Shown: positions 18,063 to 28,561 of the stretch, in pieces
Layout of the letters: every line of letters begins with the position of its first letter
How positions within the stretch are numbered: position 1 is the stretch's first letter
Made by a program: the position numbers and the translations under genes
Notes under the pieces: generated by a model
Told to the model about the DNA's origin: nothing
Databases searched by the model: none
The model's input: only the letters and a program-made list of their open reading frames with translations
DNA from: Methanolobus sp. ZRKC5
GTDB taxonomy: Archaea > Halobacteriota > Methanosarcinia > Methanosarcinales > Methanosarcinaceae
DNA length: 64,000 nt
NCBI RefSeq assembly: GCF_038446525.1
Contig: NZ_CP151792.1
Coordinates: 2,666,001 to 2,730,000 of the forward strand
Reading direction: 5' to 3'

Positions 18063-21000
18063 ATGGGTGAAATAGTAGTTAGCGATTCTATGAGGGATTA
18101 TTTTGAGGAGCTTGAATCAAAGCTTCATAGTGAGATCGATATTGCAAACAGTGCACGCTCAAAAGGGAGAGATCCCAAACCGAATGTTGAGATACCTCTT
18201 GCAAAAGACCTTGCAGACAGGGTGGAAAATCTCATTGGTGTGAAAGGTGTTGCAGAGGAGATACGCAAGTACGAAGAGACCATGTCTCGTGAAGAAGGTG
18301 CTCTTGCAATAGGTAAAGCTGTTGCTGAGGGTGCTGTGGGGGAATTTGAATCCAAGGAAGCTGCGATAGAGGCTTCCATACGCGTATCTGTTGCAATGCT
18401 CACAGAAGGTGTGGTTGCCGCACCGATAGAGGGAATAGACAAGGTAACTCTTGGCAAAAACGATGATGGAAGCGAATTCATCAGGATATTTTACTCAGGT
18501 CCCATACGTAGTGCAGGCGGTACGGCCCAGGCACTTTCCGTACTTGTGGGTGACTATGTACGCCGTGCAGTTGGCATTGATCGGTTCAAGCCGCGCAAGG
18601 AAGAAGTTGAAAGATATGTTGAGGAAATTCTGCTTTACAGACGAGTGGCAACCTTGCAGTATACTCCTTCCGAAGATGAGATCAGGTTAATTGTGGAAAA
18701 CTGCCCCATATGTATTGACGGGGAACCCACGGAAGCTGAAGAAGTTGAAGGTTACAGGAACCTTGACAGGATAGGTACCAACAGAGTACGTGGTGGTATG
18801 TGTCTTGTGCTTGCAGAAGGTCTGGCTCTGAAAGCTCCGAAGGTTCTCAAACACGTCAACAAGCTCGAGATGGATGGATGGGACTGGCTGAACACACTTA
18901 TAGCTGGAGCAAAGAGTGGCGATGATGACGATGATGACGGGTTTGTCGGCGTAAAACCAAAAGACAAATACCTGCGTGACCTGATAGCAGGGAGGCCGGT
19001 GTTCTCTCATCCAATGCGTCCAGGTGGTTTCAGGTTAAGGTACGGACGTTCAAGAAACACATCCTTTGCAGCCGCCGGCATAAGCCCTGCCAGCATGTAT
19101 ATAATGGACAGTTTTATCGTTTCAGGCACCCAGCTCAAGGTGGAGCGTCCCGGTAAAGCTGCCGGAATGGCGCCAGTAGATAGTATAGAAGGCCCCACTG
19201 TCAGACTCAGGTCTGGTGATGTCATCCGGGTGGATGATGAAGAACATGCAATTCAGATCCATCCTGAAGTGGAATGCATACTGGATATCGGTGAGATATT
19301 GATCAATTACGGTGATTTCCTTGAGAACAATCATCCTCTTGTGCCATCTTCATACTGTTTTGAATGGTGGATACAGGAGTTTGAGAAACAAGTTCCGACT
19401 GCATCATATTCCCGAAGTGAGCTTGAATTGCCTTCTCAGGAATTTTCACTGGAACTATGTGACAAATATGGTGTTCCTCTACATCCAGCATATACATATC
19501 TCTGGCATGATATCACAATTGATGAGTTCGCTACACTTGTCTCGTTCATATCAGAGAACGGTGTCCTTTCTGGTGACGGGACAAGTCTTGAACTTCCATT
19601 TGAAAAAAGTACTGAAAATGGCATAAAAATCCTTCTTGAGCATTTGCTTGTCCTGCACAGAATTCATGAGGGAAGGATCATCATTGATGAGCCTCTACCT
19701 TTTGTCAGATGTCTGGGTCTTGACAGAGGCCTGAATAAGAAATGGAGTACTGTTGAATCCACAGACACCATAGGATCAGTTAATGAAGTGAGTGGCCTGA
19801 TCGTACGTGCTCGTGCACCTGTGAGGATTGGTGCAAGGATGGGGCGTCCGGAAAAATCAAATAAGAGAAAGATGACTCCTGCTCCTCATGTATTGTTCCC
19901 GATAGGGGATTCTGCCGGAAATACCCGGAAAATGGAAGCGGCTGCAGGTTACATGTCTTCTATGAATGGGAAGGTCGGGCAGATTCGGGTTGAGATCGGT
20001 AATCGTGCATGTCCTGCATGTGGAAAGGATACGTTCTGGTATCGGTGTGATTGTGGCGAGTTCACAGTTCCTAAATTATCGTGTCCGCGTTGTGGCATAT
20101 CGGTGCAAAAAGAGAAATGTCCAAAATGTGGTTCAAAGACCACATGCGTGAAGATGCAGAATATCGATTTCAAAGAGGTCTACCAGAATGCTTTTGAAAA
20201 CATTGGTGAGAGGGATACTAATATCGAAGTAAAAGGTGTCAAGCGCATGATGTCCGGGACAATGACTCCGGAACCTCTCGAAAAAGGAATCCTGCGGGCG
20301 AAACATGACCTTTTTACTTTCAAGGATGGGACTGTCAGGTATGATATGTCCGACATTCCGCTTACACATATCCGTGCCGATGAACTTAGTATCACAGTTG
20401 AGAAACTGAAGAAACTTGGGTACAGAGAGGACATATATGGAAATCCTCTGGAAACGGATGATCAGGTAGTCTGCCTTAAAGTACAGGATCTTGTAGTTTC
20501 ATACGATTGTGGTGAATACCTCCTGCGTACTACCCATTACATAGATGACCTGCTTGTGAAATACTATCATGAGGAGCCTTATTACAAGGCAGAGACAATT
20601 GATGATCTTGTAGGTGTAATGCTCATGGGCCTTGCACCGCATACATCAGCAGGTGTCCTTGGAAGACTTGTAGGTTTTACCAAGGCATCAGTGGGTTACG
20701 CACATCCTTTCTTCCATGCGGCAAAAAGAAGAAACTGTGATGGTGATGAGGATTGTGTTATGTTGTTGATGGATGGTCTTATCAATTTCTCAAGAGATTA
20801 CCTGCCTGAAAAAAGAGGTGGGAAAATGGATGCACCACTTGTTCTTACAACACGTATAGATCCAAGTGAGGTTGACAAGGAAGCTCATAATATCGATGTT
20901 TGTGATCATTATCCTCTTGAGTTCTACGAGGCAAGCCTAAATTATACAAATCCCAAGGAACTGGAGGGACAAATAGACCTTATAAGCCGCAGGCTTGGAA

Positions 21001-21488
21001 CTCCTGAGCAATATGATCATTTTATGTTCACTCATCATACCAATGATATCGCATCAGGTCCTCTTCACAGTGCCTACAAGACCCTTGGGAGCATGGTGGA
21101 GAAGATGGATGCCCAGCTTGCATTGGCAGATAAGATACGTGCGGTGGATGCTTCTGATGTGGCTGAGAGGGTGCTTATATCCCACTTTCTGCCAGACATG
21201 TTCGGAAATCTCAGGGCATTCTCCCGTCAGAGTACAAGGTGCCTTAAATGTGCTGCAAAATTCCGCAGGCCGCCTCTTACAGGTGTTTGTCCAAAATGTG
21301 GTGGGAGTGTAATACTGACGGTTCATGAAGGGTCTGTAAAAAAATACCTAAAAGTCTCAAAGAAAGTAGCCCATGATTACAATGTTTCGAGCTATACAAA
21401 ACAAAGAATCGAGATAATTGGGTTGGATATGAAATCCCTTTTTGAGAATGATCGCTCGAAGCAGACAGGGCTAATGGAGTTCATGTAG
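18063..21488 (+). CDS. polC: DNA polymerase II (PolD) large subunit DP2
   Basis: This 1141-residue protein is the catalytic subunit of the euryarchaeal D-family replicative polymerase. Its two-double-psi-beta-barrel core includes [17 protein letters not shown] and the acidic [20 protein letters not shown] near residues 895-915, the catalytic aspartates. Zinc-binding clusters occur near residues 640-690 ([18 protein letters not shown]) and at the C-terminus (CLKCAAKF ... CPKCGG). Length is normal and I see no intein, although this gene often carries one in other archaea. A run of aspartates (DDDDDDG, about residue 290) is a local oddity. The small subunit is not in the window. Confidence 0.96.
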   Translation: MGEIVVSDSMRDYFEELESKLHSEIDIANSARSKGRDPKPNVEIPLAKDLADRVENLIGVKGVAEEIRKYEETMSREEGALAIGKAVAEGAVGEFESKEAAIEASIRVSVAMLTEGVVAAPIEGIDKVTLGKNDDGSEFIRIFYSGPIRSAGGTAQALSVLVGDYVRRAVGIDRFKPRKEEVERYVEEILLYRRVATLQYTPSEDEIRLIVENCPICIDGEPTEAEEVEGYRNLDRIGTNRVRGGMCLVLAEGLALKAPKVLKHVNKLEMDGWDWLNTLIAGAKSGDDDDDDGFVGVKPKDKYLRDLIAGRPVFSHPMRPGGFRLRYGRSRNTSFAAAGISPASMYIMDSFIVSGTQLKVERPGKAAGMAPVDSIEGPTVRLRSGDVIRVDDEEHAIQIHPEVECILDIGEILINYGDFLENNHPLVPSSYCFEWWIQEFEKQVPTASYSRSELELPSQEFSLELCDKYGVPLHPAYTYLWHDITIDEFATLVSFISENGVLSGDGTSLELPFEKSTENGIKILLEHLLVLHRIHEGRIIIDEPLPFVRCLGLDRGLNKKWSTVESTDTIGSVNEVSGLIVRARAPVRIGARMGRPEKSNKRKMTPAPHVLFPIGDSAGNTRKMEAAAGYMSSMNGKVGQIRVEIGNRACPACGKDTFWYRCDCGEFTVPKLSCPRCGISVQKEKCPKCGSKTTCVKMQNIDFKEVYQNAFENIGERDTNIEVKGVKRMMSGTMTPEPLEKGILRAKHDLFTFKDGTVRYDMSDIPLTHIRADELSITVEKLKKLGYREDIYGNPLETDDQVVCLKVQDLVVSYDCGEYLLRTTHYIDDLLVKYYHEEPYYKAETIDDLVGVMLMGLAPHTSAGVLGRLVGFTKASVGYAHPFFHAAKRRNCDGDEDCVMLLMDGLINFSRDYLPEKRGGKMDAPLVLTTRIDPSEVDKEAHNIDVCDHYPLEFYEASLNYTNPKELEGQIDLISRRLGTPEQYDHFMFTHHTNDIASGPLHSAYKTLGSMVEKMDAQLALADKIRAVDASDVAERVLISHFLPDMFGNLRAFSRQSTRCLKCAAKFRRPPLTGVCPKCGGSVILTVHEGSVKKYLKVSKKVAHDYNVSSYTKQRIEIIGLDMKSLFENDRSKQTGLMEFM

Positions 21489-21531
21489 CCCGTCTACTAT
21501 TTTCTATTATCTTATTGTGCTTTTCCAATGT

Positions 21532-22767
21532 TTATTCTTTCATAGGCATTCCAATGGCATTTATCCCATGGATTAGCTCTGTGATTTGCTCTATTTCAAA
21601 TTCGAGAACCTCTTCTTTTGAATGGCCTATTGACATTTCACCGTCATATGTAAGCATTTCAGGTCCCCTGCGGACAAATCGTGAGATTCCGTCCCTGGAA
21701 AGCGCAGTTGTTGCTTCCGAATCATATACGAATGCTCTCCCTGGTATTATGACAGTTTCCTTGACATTTTTCAGGTCTAGTTTATTCAGGTCTTCAATGG
21801 TGATGAGGCAACCAATGTCTTTATCGACTGCAACAACATTGACGTCACTCCCAAGTTTTGTGAAGATTTCCTGAAGTCTTTGCTCAGAAGCCCTGCTGGA
21901 GAGTATCGTAGCGTCTTTTCTTAGCTCGGGAAGTTTGACAAGGGCTTCCTTTTCATTGCGTATGGCGTATGGGGAGCCGATGAGTGGGTCTTCGAGTGGT
22001 GTTCCTGTGATGCGTAGATTATGTTTTGAAGCAGCATCGCGGACGATTTGTGTGAATTCATCTATGCCGTGTGTTTCAATACCTTCCATGACCGGGGCAT
22101 TGTTAAGTATGAGCCCTTCTTCAGTCTTGTTGGCAAAGCGCATGAGTATCGCTCCTTTTGCTCCCATTTCCACAAGGTCAGTCAATGTTTTTTCGAGTAC
22201 TTCTCCGTCATTGACTCCGGGGATAAGGACAATTGCGGCATATACGTCACAATGCTGGCAGAGCTGGCGGAGCACTTTAAGTGCGGCTTCAGGTTCAGGG
22301 TCACGCATGTATTTCCTTCTAAGCTCCGGGTCAGTTGCAAATACGGTGAATGAAACTTCTGTTACTCCGTGTTCTATTAAGAATTCAGCTTCATCTCCTT
22401 TGCTGAATCCTTTACCGCTTGTATATCCCAGATGAATGGGTAATTCGAATTGTGCCAGATTGGCGATAAGTTCCATGAGATCGGGATAACAACTCACATC
22501 TCCGCCACCACTGATGGTTATCTTGTCGACATCCGCGGAGTTCATTTTAAGTTTCTGGTAAAGTTCCTGAAACACATATTGTCCTGGTTTGAAACCTGAA
22601 TAGGCTTCCCTTATACCTCTGGTGCAGTAGTCACAACCTTTTTTGAAGGGAAGGCAGTATTTGCATCCAAAAGGAGGATTTTCTTTTACTTTCTTAAAAT
22701 AACAATAGGTACAGAATCCTTTGCAATCGATTCCCGGATTGCCTCCTACGTCAGCGATGATTTCCAT
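21532..22767 (-). CDS. mmp10: Methanogenesis marker protein 10 (radical SAM, McrA arginine methyltransferase)
   Basis: The 411-residue protein has the radical SAM cluster motif CKGFCTYC near residues 16-23, extra cysteines in [15 protein letters not shown], and the [11 protein letters not shown] segment. This is the Mmp10 family, a cobalamin-dependent radical SAM enzyme that C-methylates a conserved arginine of McrA in other methanogens. The likely target is present in this McrA (residue about 285, in [14 protein letters not shown]). The gene is divergent from mcrB with 369 bases between them, which fits a dedicated modification role. Confidence 0.93.
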   Translation of the reverse strand: MEIIADVGGNPGIDCKGFCTYCYFKKVKENPPFGCKYCLPFKKGCDYCTRGIREAYSGFKPGQYVFQELYQKLKMNSADVDKITISGGGDVSCYPDLMELIANLAQFELPIHLGYTSGKGFSKGDEAEFLIEHGVTEVSFTVFATDPELRRKYMRDPEPEAALKVLRQLCQHCDVYAAIVLIPGVNDGEVLEKTLTDLVEMGAKGAILMRFANKTEEGLILNNAPVMEGIETHGIDEFTQIVRDAASKHNLRITGTPLEDPLIGSPYAIRNEKEALVKLPELRKDATILSSRASEQRLQEIFTKLGSDVNVVAVDKDIGCLITIEDLNKLDLKNVKETVIIPGRAFVYDSEATTALSRDGISRFVRRGPEMLTYDGEMSIGHSKEEVLEFEIEQITELIHGINAIGMPMKE

Positions 22768-22781
22768 AGAACGGATTACTT

Positions 22782-22802
22782 ATTATATAGGTACTTAAAG
22801 GT
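22782..22802 (-). promoter_or_regulatory. mmp10 promoter, nearly leaderless
   Basis: On the minus strand, TTTAAGTA (22795-22802) and TATATAAT (22783-22790) lie 16 to 35 bases before the mmp10 ATG. With the usual archaeal spacing from TATA to start site, the message would begin at or within a few bases of the ATG. There is no clear ribosome site, which agrees with a leaderless transcript. Confidence 0.5.
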
Positions 22803-22976
22803 TTGTGGATGACCATTGTATGACTTCTTCCAGATATCATTTTGGTATTTGGTCTGAAATTATATCTTATCTTAAATATAATCTCCTTACATTTTTATTG
22901 GATACATACTCAATTATTTTCATTTACTCTTTTTACTTGCGTTTGATGATTGCGAAATTGTTCCAAAATGATGCAA

Positions 22977-22987
22977 AAGGTTTAAAC
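22977..22987 (+). promoter_or_regulatory. Putative mcr operon TATA box
   Basis: AAAGGTTTAAACG around 22977-22987 has a purine-rich BRE-like element followed by TTTAAA. It lies about 150 bases before mcrB. It would start a transcript near 23010, just before the folded leader. Confidence 0.5.
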
Positions 22988-23016
22988 GTCATTGTTGCTT
23001 AATAAATCCGAGAATT

Positions 23017-23101
23017 CCCAATGGAAGATTTCCGTACAGAAATTACTGTGTGGTACAGAGTAATTGACTTTCATTCGTTAATCTGTACGTTTCCAAATGG
23101 G
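23017..23101 (+). promoter_or_regulatory. Structured 5' leader of the mcr operon
   Basis: The leader folds into a long stem. CCCA and TGGAA (from 23017) and CGTACAGA (23033-23040) pair with TCTGTACG (23082-23089) and TTCCAAATGGG (23091-23101). Inside it, AATTACT (23041-23047) and AGTAATT (23059-23065) form a perfect 7-bp hairpin. The unpaired segment 23066-23081 lies between. The mcrB ribosome site AGGAGG follows 20 bases later. The structure may stabilise the abundant mcr message or regulate it. Confidence 0.55.
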
Positions 23102-23136
23102 CGATTTCTGAATAGAAACATAGGAGGAAAATATTC

Positions 23137-24441
23137 GTGTCTGACACAATAGACATTTACGACGACAGAGGTAAACTGTTGGAAAGTGGCGTTGATCTTT
23201 TAGCTATCGCGCCAACCAGAAACGCAGCGATTCAAAATATCATTAAAGACACCAAGAGGACTGTTGCAGTAAATCTCGCAGGTATCGAGAAATCACTGAA
23301 AACCGGTGCTATGGGTGGAGCAAAAAAGCAGATCCTTGGTAGGGAACTTGACTACGATATTGTAGGCAATTCCGGTGCAATCATGGACGCAGTAAAGAAA
23401 CTCGTAAGCGTAAGCGACGATGACGACACCAATGTAAAGGAACTTGGTGGCGGAAAGCAGCTGATCGTTCAGATCCCAACCGTAAGGACACAGATCGGTG
23501 CTGACTACGTATCCGGAAGTACCGTAACCGGTGCAGCAGTAGTTCAGACAATCATTGACATGTTCAACACTGACATGTTCGATGCACCAATAGTAAAGTC
23601 CGCTGTATGGGGAAGCTATCCACAGACAATGGACATGAAAGGCGCAAACATCGCATCCATTCTCAGTATCCCACAGAACAACGAAGGTCTTGGTTACTCA
23701 CTGAGAAACATCACAACAAACCACGTAGCAGCAATTACCGGCAAGAAGGCAATGAATGCAGCAGCACTCTCATCCATCTTCGAGCAGGTAGGTATGTACG
23801 AGATGGGTAACGCTGTAGGTCCTTTCGAGAGACACCAGTTACTTGGTCTTGCATATCAGGGTCTTAACGCAGGCAACTACGTTTACGACATCGTAAAAGA
23901 GAACGGTAAGAACGGTACAATCGGTACTGTTATTCAGTCCACAGTTGACAGAGCTCTTGAAGCAGGTGTCATCTCCGTAGACAAGACTGCACCATCCGGA
24001 TACAACTTCTACAAGGCAAACGACGTTTCCATGTGGAATGCATGTGCATCAGCAGGTCAGCTTGCAGCAACCATGGTAAACTGTGCAGCAGGCAGAGCAG
24101 CTCAGAACGTATCCTCAACCATCCTCTACTTCAACGATATGCTTGAGAAGGAAACAGGTCTTCCAGGCTGTGACATGGGTAGAGCACAGGGTACTGCAGT
24201 AGGATTCTCATTCTTCAGTCACTCCATCTATGGTGGCGGCGGACCGGGTATCTTCAACGGTAACCACGTTGTAACCAGACACTCAAGAGGTTTTGCAATT
24301 CCTTGTGTATGTGCAGCAGTCTCACTTGATGCAGGCACACAGATGTCAACAGTTGAGAAGACATCATCACTTGTCGGTAACGTATTTGGATCCATTCCAG
24401 AGTTCAAGGAACCAATCAAGGCAGTGGCAGGTGCGCTCTAA
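23137..24441 (+). CDS. mcrB: Methyl-coenzyme M reductase, beta subunit
   Basis: The 434-residue McrB starts at GTG, 9 bases after a strong AGGAGG. Family landmarks include [16 protein letters not shown] and [18 protein letters not shown], followed by [20 protein letters not shown], which lines the active-site channel. McrB pairs with McrA and McrG in the (alpha-beta-gamma)2 hexamer that holds two F430 cofactors and makes methane from methyl-coenzyme M and coenzyme B. The gene opens the operon in the usual order mcrBDCGA. Codon use is strongly biased, as expected for one of the most abundant proteins in a methanogen. Confidence 0.98.
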   Translation: MSDTIDIYDDRGKLLESGVDLLAIAPTRNAAIQNIIKDTKRTVAVNLAGIEKSLKTGAMGGAKKQILGRELDYDIVGNSGAIMDAVKKLVSVSDDDDTNVKELGGGKQLIVQIPTVRTQIGADYVSGSTVTGAAVVQTIIDMFNTDMFDAPIVKSAVWGSYPQTMDMKGANIASILSIPQNNEGLGYSLRNITTNHVAAITGKKAMNAAALSSIFEQVGMYEMGNAVGPFERHQLLGLAYQGLNAGNYVYDIVKENGKNGTIGTVIQSTVDRALEAGVISVDKTAPSGYNFYKANDVSMWNACASAGQLAATMVNCAAGRAAQNVSSTILYFNDMLEKETGLPGCDMGRAQGTAVGFSFFSHSIYGGGGPGIFNGNHVVTRHSRGFAIPCVCAAVSLDAGTQMSTVEKTSSLVGNVFGSIPEFKEPIKAVAGAL

Positions 24442-24491
24442 GACTAAATCTCCCTCCTTAAATATCACATTAAATGAAAAAGGTAGCAAAA

Positions 24492-24989
24492 ATGTCCGAA
24501 GCTTTCTCCGACGCAAATATTGTGCAGCTTGAAATATTTCCTTCAAGACTGTTGAAACCCGAAACAGCTCAATCATTACTCAGTGAGATGGCTGAAATCG
24601 AAGGCATCATAAGGCTGTTCATTCATGGCCCCCGACTTCCACAGACCGTTCCATACGGACCTGCCACAGGACTTCCTGTGAATCATTCCGGGAACACTGT
24701 TATCGAAGTTGCAGGTCAGGCGATAGAACTTGCTGTAAGCGTTGGTAGCATTCGAATGGAAGTTGTCGATGCTGATACAAAAGGGCGTGTAAGGGACATT
24801 TGTGAGCGAGTTCTTCCTGTATCATTTGAATTCCGGGAAGGTAATTTCATTCCAAGGAGACAGACTGTAAGCGATTATGCTAAACGTGGACCAGATGCTG
24901 ATCCTCTGATGACTGGAATGACAGATCCCAAAGGAAAACTGAAGAACCAGCCAGTATGTATCCTTAAACCTGAAATCAAAGACGAGTGA
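24492..24989 (+). CDS. mcrD: Methyl-coenzyme M reductase operon protein D
   Basis: This non-subunit protein of about 165 residues associates with Mcr in other methanogens and is proposed to help assembly or activation. It has the characteristic IEIFPSRLLKPETAQ-like opening and the GPRLPQTVPYGPATGLPVNH segment. I prefer the ATG at 24492 because AAAGGT lies just upstream; the ATG at 24474 adds six residues without a site. It sits 50 bases after mcrB. Confidence 0.93.
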   Translation: MSEAFSDANIVQLEIFPSRLLKPETAQSLLSEMAEIEGIIRLFIHGPRLPQTVPYGPATGLPVNHSGNTVIEVAGQAIELAVSVGSIRMEVVDADTKGRVRDICERVLPVSFEFREGNFIPRRQTVSDYAKRGPDADPLMTGMTDPKGKLKNQPVCILKPEIKDE

Positions 24990-24993
24990 TAGC

Positions 24994-25596
24994 ATGTTTG
25001 ATCGGGAAACGCAGGTTGTTGATTGCAGACACGGAATGGGTCTTGGCAGAGGAGGAGGTCTTGCACAGCGTGGCACTCTTTCCGAAACTGGCAGGCCTGA
25101 TGTGATTGCAGTTGCAATGAGTCCCGGTAGAAGACATATCACAAAACCCGTTTGTGAATTAACATACGGGATGCGTCGAGAGGAAATCCAGGTTAGTGTG
25201 CTTGTGCTGAACACCGGTTCAGGTGTTCCGGATACCAATATGGGTTCCGGCTCTTTTGGAATGAGTCCTGAAGAGATCGCACAGATAAACAGGCATAAAG
25301 TTGCTGTTATCCACACAGGGAACATAAGGGATCATGTAGTGAGGAAGGTAAAGAAAATACTTGAGGAAGCAAATATTCCTGCAGTAGTTGTTTGCCAGAC
25401 CCTTGTTGATTTTGAAGATTTCGCAAAGGCAGGAGTAAAGACAAAACTTGTGAAACCAAAGGATAGTGATATTTTAACAAAAGGAAGGGTAATGGAAATT
25501 GTGACAGGAGTGACACGAGGCGAATCATGCTCGAGAGAAAAACTGAACGAACTCGTGAAAGCCGTGAAAACCACAATGAGATCATTAGAGAATTAG
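24994..25596 (+). CDS. mcrC: Methyl-coenzyme M reductase operon protein C
   Basis: The 200-residue McrC has the family core CRHGMGLGRGGGLAQRGT near residue 12 and LNTGSGVPDTNMGSGSFG near residue 75. McrC has been found as part of the ATP-dependent Mcr-activation complex in hydrogenotrophic methanogens. The ATG at 24994 follows the mcrD stop by four bases, and GAGTGAT in the mcrD end can act as the ribosome site. Confidence 0.95.
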   Translation: MFDRETQVVDCRHGMGLGRGGGLAQRGTLSETGRPDVIAVAMSPGRRHITKPVCELTYGMRREEIQVSVLVLNTGSGVPDTNMGSGSFGMSPEEIAQINRHKVAVIHTGNIRDHVVRKVKKILEEANIPAVVVCQTLVDFEDFAKAGVKTKLVKPKDSDILTKGRVMEIVTGVTRGESCSREKLNELVKAVKTTMRSLEN

Positions 25597-25608
25597 GAGT
25601 GAATAATT

Positions 25609-26358
25609 ATGGCATATGAACCACAATATTATCCAGGAGCAACATCAGTTGCTGAAAATAGAAGAAAACACATGTCCGGCAAAGTGGAGAAACTTAGAGA
25701 TATCTCCGACGATGACCTGACACTTGTTCTCGGACACCGTGCACCAGGTAGTGACTACCCAAGCACTCACCCACCACTTGCAGAAATGGGCGAACCAGAA
25801 TGTTCAGTCAGAGAAATGGTAGAACCAACACCAGGCGCAAAAGCTGGTGACAGAATAAGGTATGTGCAGTTCGTTGACTCAATGTACAACGCACCATCAA
25901 CACCATACTTCAGATCCTACGCAGCAGCAATTAACTTCAGAGGTGTCGACCCAGGTACACTTTCCGGGCGTCAGGTCGTTGAAGCTCGTGAAAGAGACAT
26001 GGAAGAACTCGCAAAGTTCCAGATGGAAACTGAAATGACCTGCCCAGCACTCGCAAGTCTTAGAGGCGCAACAGTACACGGTCACTCACTCAGACTTCCA
26101 GAAGACGGTGTAATGTTTGACATGCTTGAAAGGTGCAGAAAAGAAGGCGATGTAATCACAATGCACAAGGACCAGGTAGGAAGACCAATCGATAAGAAGG
26201 TTGACCTCGGAAAACCAATGTCTGCAGAAGAAGCAGCAAAGAGAACAACCATATACCGTGTTGACAACGTTGCATTCAGAGACGACGCAGAAGTCATTGA
26301 ATGGGTACACAGGGTATTCGATAAGAGAACCATTTATGGTTTTAAGCCGGAAAACTGA
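25609..26358 (+). CDS. mcrG: Methyl-coenzyme M reductase, gamma subunit
   Basis: This 249-residue subunit starts [19 protein letters not shown], typical of McrG, after a clear AGGAGTGA site. [20 protein letters not shown] and the [15 protein letters not shown]-type segment ([14 protein letters not shown]) are conserved family blocks. It is part of the Mcr hexamer. Ten bases separate its stop from the mcrA start. Confidence 0.98.
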   Translation: MAYEPQYYPGATSVAENRRKHMSGKVEKLRDISDDDLTLVLGHRAPGSDYPSTHPPLAEMGEPECSVREMVEPTPGAKAGDRIRYVQFVDSMYNAPSTPYFRSYAAAINFRGVDPGTLSGRQVVEARERDMEELAKFQMETEMTCPALASLRGATVHGHSLRLPEDGVMFDMLERCRKEGDVITMHKDQVGRPIDKKVDLGKPMSAEEAAKRTTIYRVDNVAFRDDAEVIEWVHRVFDKRTIYGFKPEN

Positions 26359-26368
26359 GGTGATGACA

Positions 26369-28087
26369 ATGGCAGATGACAGACAGAGAAAGTTTGCAAA
26401 ACACATGGAGATCAAGTACACAAAAGAACATGGTACTAACAAGATGAACGGTGGAGAGATCACCGACAAGACCGTAGAGTACCACAGACTTGGTGTCGAT
26501 CAGAACCCTAGAAAATTAGAAATGAGAAAAGCTGGTGAAGCCCTCGCAGCAAAGAGAGGACTTGTCGGTTACAATCCAATGATGCACTGTGGTGGTATCC
26601 CACTCGGTCAGAGAGCACTTACCCCATCATTCCTTTCAGGAACAGATGACATGGTTGAGTTGGATGATCTTCACTACGTCAACAATGCAGCAATGCAGCA
26701 GATGTGGGATGACATCAGAAGGACCGTAATTGTCGGTATGGACATGGCACACGAGACACTCGAGAAGAGGCTCGGTATCGAAGTCACACCAGAAACAATC
26801 AACCACTACCTTGAGACACTCAACCACGCACTTCCTGGTGGGGCAGTTGTTCAGGAACACATGGTCGAGACACACCCTGCACTTGTAGATGACTGTTACG
26901 TAAAGATGTTCACCGGTGACGATGAACTTGCAGACGAGATCGACAGCCAGTTCCTTATTGACATCAACAAGGAATTCCCTGCAGAGCAGGCAGAGCAGCT
27001 CAAAGCAGCTATCGGCAAGCACTCATTCCAGGCAGCACACATCCCAACTATTGTCAGCAGAACCACAGATGGTGGTCAGACAAGCAGGTGGATGGCTATG
27101 CAGGTCGGTATGTCATTCATTTCAGCATACAGCATGTGTGCTGGTGAAGCAGCAGTAGCTGACCTTTCATACGCAGCAAAGCACGCTGGTGTTATCCAGA
27201 TGGGTGAAATGCTCCCAGCAAGACGTGCACGTGCACCAAACGAGCCTGGAGGAATTCCATTTGGACACCTCGCAGATATCGTACAAACAAGCCGTGTAGA
27301 TGCAGAAGACCCAGCACACGTAGCTCTTGAAGTAGTCGGTGCAGGATGTATGCTTTACGACCAGATCTGGCTCGGTTCATACATGTCCGGTGGTGTAGGT
27401 TTCACTCAGTACGCAACAGCAGCATACTGTAACAACATCCTTGATGACAACCTCTACTACAACGTTGACTACATCAACGACAAGTACGACGGTGCAGCAA
27501 ACAAGGGTACAGACAACAAGGTAAAGGCAAACCTCGATGTAGTAAAGGACATCGCAACAGAGTCCACCATCTACGGTATCGAGAACTACGAGAAGTACCC
27601 AACAACCCTCGAAGACCACTTCGGTGGATCTCAGAGAGCAACAAGTCTTTCCGCAGCAGCTGGTTCCGCTGTTTCAATCGCAACAGGAAACGGAAACGCT
27701 GGTCTTTCCGGATGGTACCTCAGTATGTACCTCCACAAGGAAGCACTCGGAAGACTCGGTTTCTTCGGATTCGATCTGCAGGATCAGTGTGGTGCTACAA
27801 ACGTATTCTCGTACCAGTCCGACGAAGGTCTTGCTCTTGAACTGCGTGGACCAAACTATCCAAACTACGCAATGAACGTAGGTCACCAGGGTGGATATGC
27901 AGCAATCACTTCCGGTGCACACGCAGGACGTGGAGACGCATACGCAGTCAACCCACTTGTCAAGGTCTGTTTCGCAGACAAACTCCTACCATTTGACTTC
28001 ACACAGCCAAGGAAGGAGTTCGCAAAGGGCGCACTCAAAGAGTTCGAGCCTGCTGGTGAGAGATCACTCATTATTCCAGCAAAGTAA
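26369..28087 (+). CDS. mcrA: Methyl-coenzyme M reductase, alpha subunit
   Basis: The 572-residue McrA carries all the modification sites known in methanogens. These are the N-methylhistidine region ([11 protein letters not shown]), the methylarginine at about residue 285 ([14 protein letters not shown]), and the thioglycine at about 467, with didehydro-Asp and S-methyl-Cys candidates in GFDLQDQC. It contributes the nickel-ligating glutamine and most of the catalytic pocket. I chose ATG 26369 (MADDRQRKF), which GAGGTG precedes at good spacing; ATG 26363 is two codons upstream. From about codon 403 to the stop, the gene is repeated as a broken copy at 29707-30200. Confidence 0.98.
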   Translation: MADDRQRKFAKHMEIKYTKEHGTNKMNGGEITDKTVEYHRLGVDQNPRKLEMRKAGEALAAKRGLVGYNPMMHCGGIPLGQRALTPSFLSGTDDMVELDDLHYVNNAAMQQMWDDIRRTVIVGMDMAHETLEKRLGIEVTPETINHYLETLNHALPGGAVVQEHMVETHPALVDDCYVKMFTGDDELADEIDSQFLIDINKEFPAEQAEQLKAAIGKHSFQAAHIPTIVSRTTDGGQTSRWMAMQVGMSFISAYSMCAGEAAVADLSYAAKHAGVIQMGEMLPARRARAPNEPGGIPFGHLADIVQTSRVDAEDPAHVALEVVGAGCMLYDQIWLGSYMSGGVGFTQYATAAYCNNILDDNLYYNVDYINDKYDGAANKGTDNKVKANLDVVKDIATESTIYGIENYEKYPTTLEDHFGGSQRATSLSAAAGSAVSIATGNGNAGLSGWYLSMYLHKEALGRLGFFGFDLQDQCGATNVFSYQSDEGLALELRGPNYPNYAMNVGHQGGYAAITSGAHAGRGDAYAVNPLVKVCFADKLLPFDFTQPRKEFAKGALKEFEPAGERSLIIPAK

Positions 28088-28100
28088 TTTTAAAACAAGT

Positions 28101-28124
28101 GCAGGCTTAATGCCTGTTACTTAC
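28101..28124 (+). terminator. mcr operon terminator hairpin
   Basis: GCAGGC (28101-28106) and GCCTGT (28112-28117) pair around the loop TTAAT; a T-rich tract follows (28127-28133). The second copy after the broken mcrA keeps the same hairpin with a compensating base-pair change, so the structure seems to have been under selection. Confidence 0.65.
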
Positions 28125-28177
28125 TCTTTTTTTGAATCTGTTTTAGCATTTTAATCTTGTTTGGTTCTTCTTTACCT

Positions 28178-28248
28178 GGTAATGCTTAAATATTGCAAAA
28201 CCATTATATTTTACACTATCAATTATTAACTTTGATTTTGTTTTCCAA
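28178..28248 (+). promoter_or_regulatory. Promoter element, copy 1 (before the small ORF and radical SAM gene)
   Basis: GGTAATGCTTAAATATTGCA and the bases after it (to AACCATT, 28205), then an AT-rich tract to TTTTCCAA (28248), match the promoters at 30302 and 35668. CTTAAATA is a plausible TATA box. The match stops just where the other two copies continue into AGGAGTGAA and the hydantoinase start codon. This copy looks like a hydantoinase promoter now driving a different gene. Confidence 0.65.
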
Positions 28249-28326
28249 TAAATACGAGATACACACTGCTATTTATCACGCAAACTCAAAAGATAAAGCA
28301 CTTGTTCTTTTGGAATCAGCTCTGGT

Positions 28327-28524
28327 ATGGACTCAAACGAACTGGCAAACCTTACATTAGAGGCATTCAAAGAAGATTATGACCCTGAATCCGAAATCAA
28401 AATGTTCGATATGAGGGGAAAAAAGGTCTTGAAAAAGAAAGTTGCAAATAAAAATCCATTCGAAGACCTATCCGATCACTGGTTTATGGGGAGGATGACT
28501 TTTAGAAAACTACTAATAATTTGA
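28327..28524 (+). CDS. Small ORF upstream of radical SAM enzyme (candidate precursor peptide)
   Basis: The 65-residue product is highly charged, with an acidic first half (EAFKEDYDPESEIKMFD), a Lys-rich middle (GKKVLKKKVANK), and a C-terminal LSDHWFMGRMTFRKLLII. It has no cysteine and no signal peptide. I recognise no family. Its position 37 bases upstream of a SPASM-type radical SAM gene, behind a shared promoter, is the classical arrangement of a peptide substrate and its modifying enzyme. That role is inference. The ribosome site is weak, and the abrupt C-terminus could reflect a frameshift in a longer ancestor. Confidence 0.5.
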   Translation: MDSNELANLTLEAFKEDYDPESEIKMFDMRGKKVLKKKVANKNPFEDLSDHWFMGRMTFRKLLII

Positions 28525-28561
28525 AGAACCTTAAAGGGACTTAAAAAAAGGTGCTATAAAA

